Positions 58,671 through 64,000 of a stretch of 64,000 bases of DNA are shown here, piece after piece. Under the pieces are notes generated by a model that saw only the letters and a list, made by a program, of their open reading frames with translations, had not been told where the DNA came from and searched no databases. Position 1 is the stretch's first letter, and each line of letters begins with the position of its first letter. Origin of the DNA: Mytilus trossulus (taxonomy: Eukaryota; Mollusca; Bivalvia; Mytilida; Mytilidae); NCBI RefSeq assembly GCF_036588685.1, contig NC_086384.1, forward strand, positions 11,360,195 to 11,424,194, read 5' to 3'. Both the position numbers and the translations under genes were made by a program.

Positions 58671-59414
58671 TATTTTTCATTTAGTTAAAAGGATTGATAT
58701 AATTGATTGAGAAAAAAAAAATGTTTATATATTATTATATTCTGTGTATTTTCCTGGATACTCAGAATGTATTTCGCATGAATACTTTATTGAAGCTTGG
58801 GCAATGAAGTAAAGTAATAACAAGCAATTTAAAGAATAAAGCATATTTATTTCTTGTAAAAAAAAATATATATATTTTGCCATTTGATTATGGACTTTCC
58901 GTTCTGAATTTTTCTCGGTGTTCAGTATTTTTGTGATTTTTTTAATTTAACAAATTCGGTATCAATTTCATTCATGGATGTTAGAATTTTTCATTTATTG
59001 TTCAAAGTATTTCAATAGTTCTTAATACTTGATAAAAACCTTATAAAAATCTAAACACATTTAACCACACTCACATATCCCTTTGTAATTTTTATCGTTC
59101 TTATTTGTTGTGATCCATTGTTAAAAGTATTTTTGAGAAAAGCAGGAAAGTTAGAATGTCCTACTCTCAAATTTTTGCCATCGTTTGCGGGTGTTCTTCA
59201 CAACAAGTAGTATTTACACAAGTTCGTCTTATACACTGACAATTCGACAGAATGAACTTTCACCAGATATCGGATCATATCACAAAGGCGTTAGCGTGGC
59301 TGTCTTCATTAATATAATAGGTTGATACAGTGTTAATCAAATGACAAGAGTATTTTATATTCCACATTCCAAACTAAAAAACAAATTGATAGAGTTGGTA
59401 TTGGTTGTTTCATA

Positions 59415-60430
59415 AAAAAGAATGGCCAACGAAGATAAAAGTATCTTGTCTAAGGAAGTGATAAATCCTACTTTGTAAAGGATCACTCTGATGCAAACAA
59501 AAATCTCTCTGAAACTGACATTATCAAGCTGCTTGATTTCTTGATTGACAACATATGTTTTACGTTCGGTGGACGTGTTTTTCAACAGACTATCGGCATT
59601 CCAAAGGGAACGAACTGTGCCCCCTTCCTGCCGACTTGTTTCTTTATTATTATGAGGCTAAATTCATACAGGAACTTTTAAATAAGACAGATAAGAATTT
59701 AGCAATATCCTTTTAACCCTAATTTCCGCTATATAGATGATGTTCTTTCACTAAATAATTCAAAATTTGGTGACTATGTCGAACGCGTCTTACCCATTGA
59801 ACTAGAGATAAAGGATACAACAGATACAGTCAAGTCGGCCTCATATCTTAACTTACATTAAGAAATTGACAATGAGGGTCTATTAAAAACAAAACTTTAC
59901 GACAAAAGAGACGATACCAGCTTTCCAATTGTGAACTTTCCATTCTAAGTAGCAACATTCAAGCAGCACTTGCATACGGTGTATATATCTCCCAATTGAT
60001 ACGATATTCCTGTGCTTCCATTTTCTATCATGATTTTCTTGACAGAGGCTTTTTACTTACAAGAAAGCTATTAAATCTAGAGTTCAAAATGGTGAAGTTG
60101 AAATCATCTCGTCGAAAATTTTACGGACGCCATCACGAGTTGGTTGACTGTTTATGGAATAACCGTTTCACAAATGATTTCGGATATGTACCTCACGTCG
60201 TAACTACAAACCCCTTCCCTTTCATGAGTGTGACCTATCGAATTTGTTATCACATAAGCAACAAGACAGGTGCCACATGTGGAGCATGATCTACTTACCC
60301 TTCTGGAAAACCTGAGATCACCCCTAGATTTTGGTGGTGTTCGTGTTGTTAATGTTTTACTTTTCTATGTAGTGTCATGTGTATTGTTGTTTGTTTTGTT
60401 TTAGCATGTCATTTGCGATGTATTTTCGCA
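59415..60430 (+). mobile_element. Penelope-like reverse transcriptase fragment with 3' tail
   Basis: The frame (with breaks) reads FTFGGRVFQQTIGIPKGTNC at 59550-59620. Further on it reads FRYIDDVLSLNNSKFGDYVE (59730-59780), with the catalytic DD of motif C, then KSSRRKFYGRHHELVD at 60090-60150. The tail 'gtgccacatgtggagcatga' and 'ttggtggtgttcgtgttg' follows. Stops and frameshifts occur around 59640-59720 and 59860, so it is inactive. Together with the GIY-YIG fragment at 6469-6687 it points to a Penelope-like family. The clade name is from motif memory. Confidence 0.65.
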
Positions 60431-60487
60431 TTCTTTGATCCTTAGACCGTTTGATCGGCATATTTACAATTTGTGTTCTTTTGACGA

Positions 60488-61047
60488 TTAAGGGGGCTCC
60501 TGGGTATAAATGAGTTTTTTTTTTCTAATATAGGATTTCGTTATATTTGTTCATAAATGAACTTTATCATATACTTAAAAGAAAAATGAAATAAAAAAAT
60601 GGGGTCACCGTTCATTTAAGCTAAAATCTGCCTCTGGAAGAAGCATACATTTTTGTTAATGTCCTTTTTTTCTGTTGAACTAATAGGAGAAAAAGAGGAA
60701 ATATCGAAATAAAAAAATAACCTAATATAAGAAATCGCTTCAATTTTCCAATTATTTAGTTTATGAACAGCTTATTTGAAAACATTAATAAAAAATATAG
60801 GTCACCGATGAGTTAAAAAAGATATTTCAAATTTAAGGCCAAAAAATGTCATTTTTGCACCAAAGGGAGATAATTTGGAGCTTTTTCAATTTTTAAAGTC
60901 ATCTTGGGCCAAACCAAATCATTTTTTGGGGTTGTTTTTTGTACCATATCATAAAGTAACAACTAATAGTGTAATAAATAAAATTTGTAATGAAAAAATA
61001 AAGGTTTAATTTTTTGCTAAAATTTTTGTACCCACGAGCCACCTTAA
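60488..61047. mobile_element. TTAA-flanked MITE (piggyBac-type)
   Basis: Left TTAAGGGGGCTCCTGGGTAT and right end reversed TTAAGGTGGCTCGTGGGTAC are inverted repeats. TTAA lies at both borders (60488-60491 and 61044-61047). The ~560-bp interior is A/T-rich and non-coding, with two 'ggtcaccg' marks. Confidence 0.75.
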
Positions 61048-61715
61048 GACAAATTGACAGCGAATATTGTCATTATAAATTATACATAGAAAGAAGAAGT
61101 CATTTCACATTTTGACACAACCGGTCTAGGCGAAAGTCAGAAAAGCAATCGATTTGAGATAACCAACGATAATCAGTTTATCGCTATTTTACCTATGTAG
61201 ACGGTTGTTAATTTCCTTGCAAACAGCACGTGTTCCATAAGTTTCTAGCGATAATTTTCATTTCACTCGACTCCGTTTTCATATCACTCGTTTCCGCTGA
61301 GAAAGGAAACTATCAGGCATGAAGATCAAAGGAAAAATTCATAAAATAGCGATAATACATGTTATATATTTAGTTGATAAATTGAAAATGACAGTTTCTT
61401 TGTCAAATAGTTTTATTAGTTTTGTTTAAAATATTAAAGGTAAATGCCAAAATAATATATATGAAAAATACAGAATACTTAAAACTAACATGTTTTGTCA
61501 AAATAGATAACATTAGATAAATCGAACAATAAGAGATATGAAAATGATTAAAAATTTAAAAGTTTCTCAGCCATCTTTAATGGATATTGAAATCTAAGAT
61601 ATTAAATATGCTGCAAAAAGGAAAAGTACAAAAAGGTAAATAGCACATGTCTTGTTTTACAATACTTCAATCAAAACATTGTGTCAAACCAAATTATTTT
61701 GATTCACTTTACTTG

Positions 61716-61735
61716 TACGTGTATAGAAAACAACA
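61716..61735 (-). promoter_or_regulatory. Conserved upstream block, pseudogene E
   Basis: 'tacgtgtatagaaaacaaca' on the + strand, 142 bp upstream of the E start codon. It differs from copy A at one base although the coding part has decayed. Confidence 0.5.
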
Positions 61736-61979
61736 TGTAACTGGTTTATTGTATAACATAGACATTTTGACAACTTCAAACATCATTATTATGTCGAGTT
61801 AAAGCGAATGACAAATATCTAGATTGTTAATTTTAAAAATTTTGGGCATTCTATTTAGACCTTGATTGATGCTTCCACTGCAGTCTTGAATTCTTAGTAA
61901 TATAAAACGGTAATTCATGGCTATTTTGCAATCGTGGTTTGTATTGAACATTAAGAATAATTTTTGTTCAGTGGGAATT

Positions 61980-62275
61980 AATTCATCATAGAAACCCATC
62001 ACACATTTTGTATTTACACCAGACGCGCGTTTCGTCTAAAAAAGACTCTTCAGTGACGCTCTAATCCAAAAAAGTTTAAAAAAAAGGCCAAAGAAAGTTC
62101 AAAGTTGAAGACCATTAAGGACCAAAATGTTTCTTAAATTTTGGCAAATTCAGCTACGGTAATCTATACTTGATGTAGAAAAGCCTAAGTATTTCAAAAA
62201 TTCAAAAGTTTTGTAAACAGTTAATTTATAAATATAACCATATCAATGATAATTCATGTCAGCACAGAAGTGCTT
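61980..62275. repeat. CGCGTTTCGTCTAC repeat, long form
   Basis: 'ccagacgcgcgtttcgtcta', 'gactcttcagtgacgctcta', 'cagctacggtaatctat' and 'gtcagcacagaagtgctt'. Same long tail as 14218-14830. Confidence 0.65.
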
Positions 62276-62536
62276 GGACATATGTTATGTTCTTTAAAAT
62301 ATTTTTTATTGCACACATTACGACTTGATACTACTATGCACCGAAATAAGTTGTGATGTTTTATACATTTTCAAAATTATCAAAGGATTCTTAACGTGGA
62401 ATGAACATGCCACTCTCTGTTCATGTTTCATCGATTTAGACGTTTCCATTCTGACCGGAAGTGGCTACGAACATATTTAAATTCCAAAGTCATCCTTTGT
62501 GTTCAGTAGAATAAAAAGGTGACCGGAAATTAAAAG

Positions 62537-62710
62537 ATAAAATCAGACCAACTTTGAATCAATAATAATGTATTAAAAGAGCGAAGTCATAAACATGCTG
62601 ATGTACATCAAAGGTTGTGATGTGATTGACTAGTAGCGATTGTTTATTATTCTGGAGGTGTTTATAATTGTCCAATATACATTTTATCATATTGTTCATT
62701 TGAATAAGTT
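62537..62710. repeat. Direct duplication, first copy
   Basis: Repeats at 63833-64000 with one visible mismatch over about 168 bp ('aactttg' vs 'aattttg'). Offset 1296 bp. The second copy is cut by the window end. Confidence 0.85.
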
Positions 62711-62790
62711 GCACTCATAATTAAGTTTTATAATTGTCCATATACATTTTATCATATTGTGCATTTGAATAAGATGCACTCATGATTAAT
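62665..62790. repeat. ~62-bp tandem duplication
   Basis: Two units share 'tataattgtcca.atacattt', 'atcatattgt.catttgaata' and 'gcactcat.attaa'. Confidence 0.7.
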
Positions 62791-62799
62791 TTTAATCTA

Positions 62800-63510
62800 G
62801 CATTTGACAGAAAAAAATGTCCTTGAAAGAACAAAACTAGTTTAATTATTCTACAGTTTTAAAATTTACTAGTTGTGATTGCTTAATATTCTAAAGTGGT
62901 TTCTAATCATTGCATGTTGCATGTTTAATATTAAGTACGTTGTCTAAAAGCCAGAAACCTATAATCACGGGTTTATGCACAATGTAAATTTAAACTAAAA
63001 ATCAAAAGCATTAAAAAATTAATAAAACACACGCAACTTAAATATATATCTATATTGAGAACAAAGACTCAAATATTATCATGTTTATTGAAGCTATTAT
63101 AAACATTTTCAATTGTGTATTTAACCCAGATCTACATACTAGGCGTGAAGAGTGAAATATTGTATGTCTCTTCATATGTGCATTTAAACAATCAAAATGT
63201 GTGTCTATGTTGATTTGATATCAACTTTTAAATAATTATGCTCGAGTTATTGACATTATGGTTCAGTGTTATAGGCATTTGGAGTATTCAAAAGATTATT
63301 ACCATATATACTATGTAAAATAACGAATTAATCTCAAGTTAATTTTCCAAAGCTAAGTTTATTCATATTTCTTCTGCAAAACAATAGTTACATATTTCTA
63401 ATTTCATCTACAATAATTTTTTAAAACAACTTAAGTGTTCCTCAAACTAACAAGGCTTAAGCACAAATTGCACGTAGGAAAATTAATAAAACTTGAAATT
63501 TATTTCAAGC
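62800..63510. other. Intergenic, nothing recognised
   Basis: AT-rich sequence between the two duplication copies. No gene or known repeat supported. Confidence 0.45.
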
Positions 63511-63514
63511 CATC

Positions 63515-63812
63515 TTAAGGAGGTTTGCTACTCAGTTGTTCATAACACTAGTACAAATTGAAACGGGATTATTAAAGGAACCAAAGAGCCAAAAATAATA
63601 TGTAGGTCATTGTGTTTGTTTTAAAGATATAAGCCATTAGAATTTTGGCTGGAAAATGTAGATTTTTCTTGGTTTTATGAATAAACCTGCAAAAAATTTA
63701 TAAAAAAGAAAAATGAGGGTCAATGGGCAAACTCTTTTAAGCATACAAATGGATAATAAAAGAGGGTTCCAAAAATCTGAAAAAAACCAACATGTCAAGC
63801 AAACATCCTTAA
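63515..63812. mobile_element. Second TTAA-flanked MITE
   Basis: Left TTAAGGAGGTTTGCTA and right (reversed) TTAAGGATGTTTGCTT are inverted repeats bounded by TTAA (63515-63518, 63809-63812). About 300 bp, non-coding. Its ends differ from those of 60488-61047, so it is a separate family. Confidence 0.7.
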
Positions 63813-63832
63813 GTTCATGTTAAACCTTTTAA

Positions 63833-64000
63833 ATAAAATCAGACCAATTTTGAATCAATAATAATGTATTAAAAGAGCGAAGTCATAAACATGCTGATGT
63901 ACATCAAAGGTTGTGATGTGATTGACTAGTAGCGATTGTTTATTATTCTGGAGGTGTTTATAATTGTCCAATATACATTTTATCATATTGTTCATTTGAA
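63833..64000. repeat. Direct duplication, second copy (cut by window end)
   Basis: Near-identical to 62537-62704. It presumably continues beyond the window. Confidence 0.85.

Larger units (their letters stand above)
59167..61574 (-). pseudogene. Copy E of the cysteine-rich peptide gene, decayed
   Basis: The signal exon survives at about 61489-61574: ATG, then MAEKLLNF and a TAA, with the hydrophobic part in a shifted frame. The mature exon is recognisable at 59167-59329. Its acceptor is AC instead of AG (59330), an in-frame TGA occurs after about 15 codons, the first domain cysteine is Ser (AGT), and a deletion between the second and fourth cysteines shifts the frame, although VRRTC-like and CC codons remain. 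The intron has gained an RT fragment (59415-60430) and a TTAA MITE (60488-61047). The upstream block at 61716 is still intact. No functional product is expected. Confidence 0.7.

Noticed and set aside
1-64000. tRNA or rRNA genes
   Set aside because: I looked for A/B-box-like and acceptor-stem patterns by eye and found none I could support. A tRNAscan or Infernal run would settle it.

Overview
The window looks like nuclear DNA of a marine mussel (Mytilus or a close bivalve). It is AT-rich, its genes have GT-AG introns, and it is packed with repeats I recognise as typical of mussels: short elements around CGCGTTTCGTCTAC, elements around TGCCTGTACCAAGTCAGGA, fragments of one retroelement with GIY-YIG and RT pieces, and a tandem repeat around TGACCTTGACCTCATTTTCA. 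Species assignment is inference from repeat style. Coding density is low and most short open frames are not genes.

Region by region. 1-4.1 kb: a complete three-exon Hairy/Enhancer-of-split (HES) bHLH-Orange-WRPW repressor gene on the + strand, with TATA box, paired HES-type sites and poly(A) signal. 4.1-9 kb: repeats only. 9.0-10.25 kb (-): a TRIM-like coiled-coil/NHL-propeller gene without RING or B-boxes. 12-62 kb (-): five dispersed copies (A-E) of a small two-exon gene family encoding secreted peptides with eight cysteines. The signal-peptide exons are too short to stand out as ORFs and were found by comparing copies. A and B look intact, C has lost the ancestral ATG but keeps a downstream one, D has lost two cysteines, and E is a pseudogene. 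All five share a 20-bp upstream block 138-142 bp from the start codon position. Introns of B, D and E are expanded by transposon insertions whose empty sites can mostly be read in the paralogues.

36.2-38.7 kb: a 2.6-kb foldback-type element with inverted ends and a 7-bp target duplication, filled with hundreds of short self-complementary words. 39.1-40.8 kb: nested palindromes, then a tandem repeat. 41-44.4 kb (+): four exons of an unrecognised, possibly transposase-derived gene. 45.6-46.0 kb: a second palindromic array built on TTCACGTGAA. 47-51 kb: retroelement tails, a possible zinc-binding exon (-) and a frameshifted C2H2 zinc-finger exon (+). 52.7-53.3 kb: an inverted-repeat element whose second half also opens the window. 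57.6-61 kb: broken LINE and RT fragments and a TTAA-flanked MITE inside pseudogene E. 62.5-64 kb: a direct duplication that runs off the end of the window.

The most interesting content is the peptide family A-E, which I do not recognise as any named mussel antimicrobial peptide family, and the foldback satellite element.
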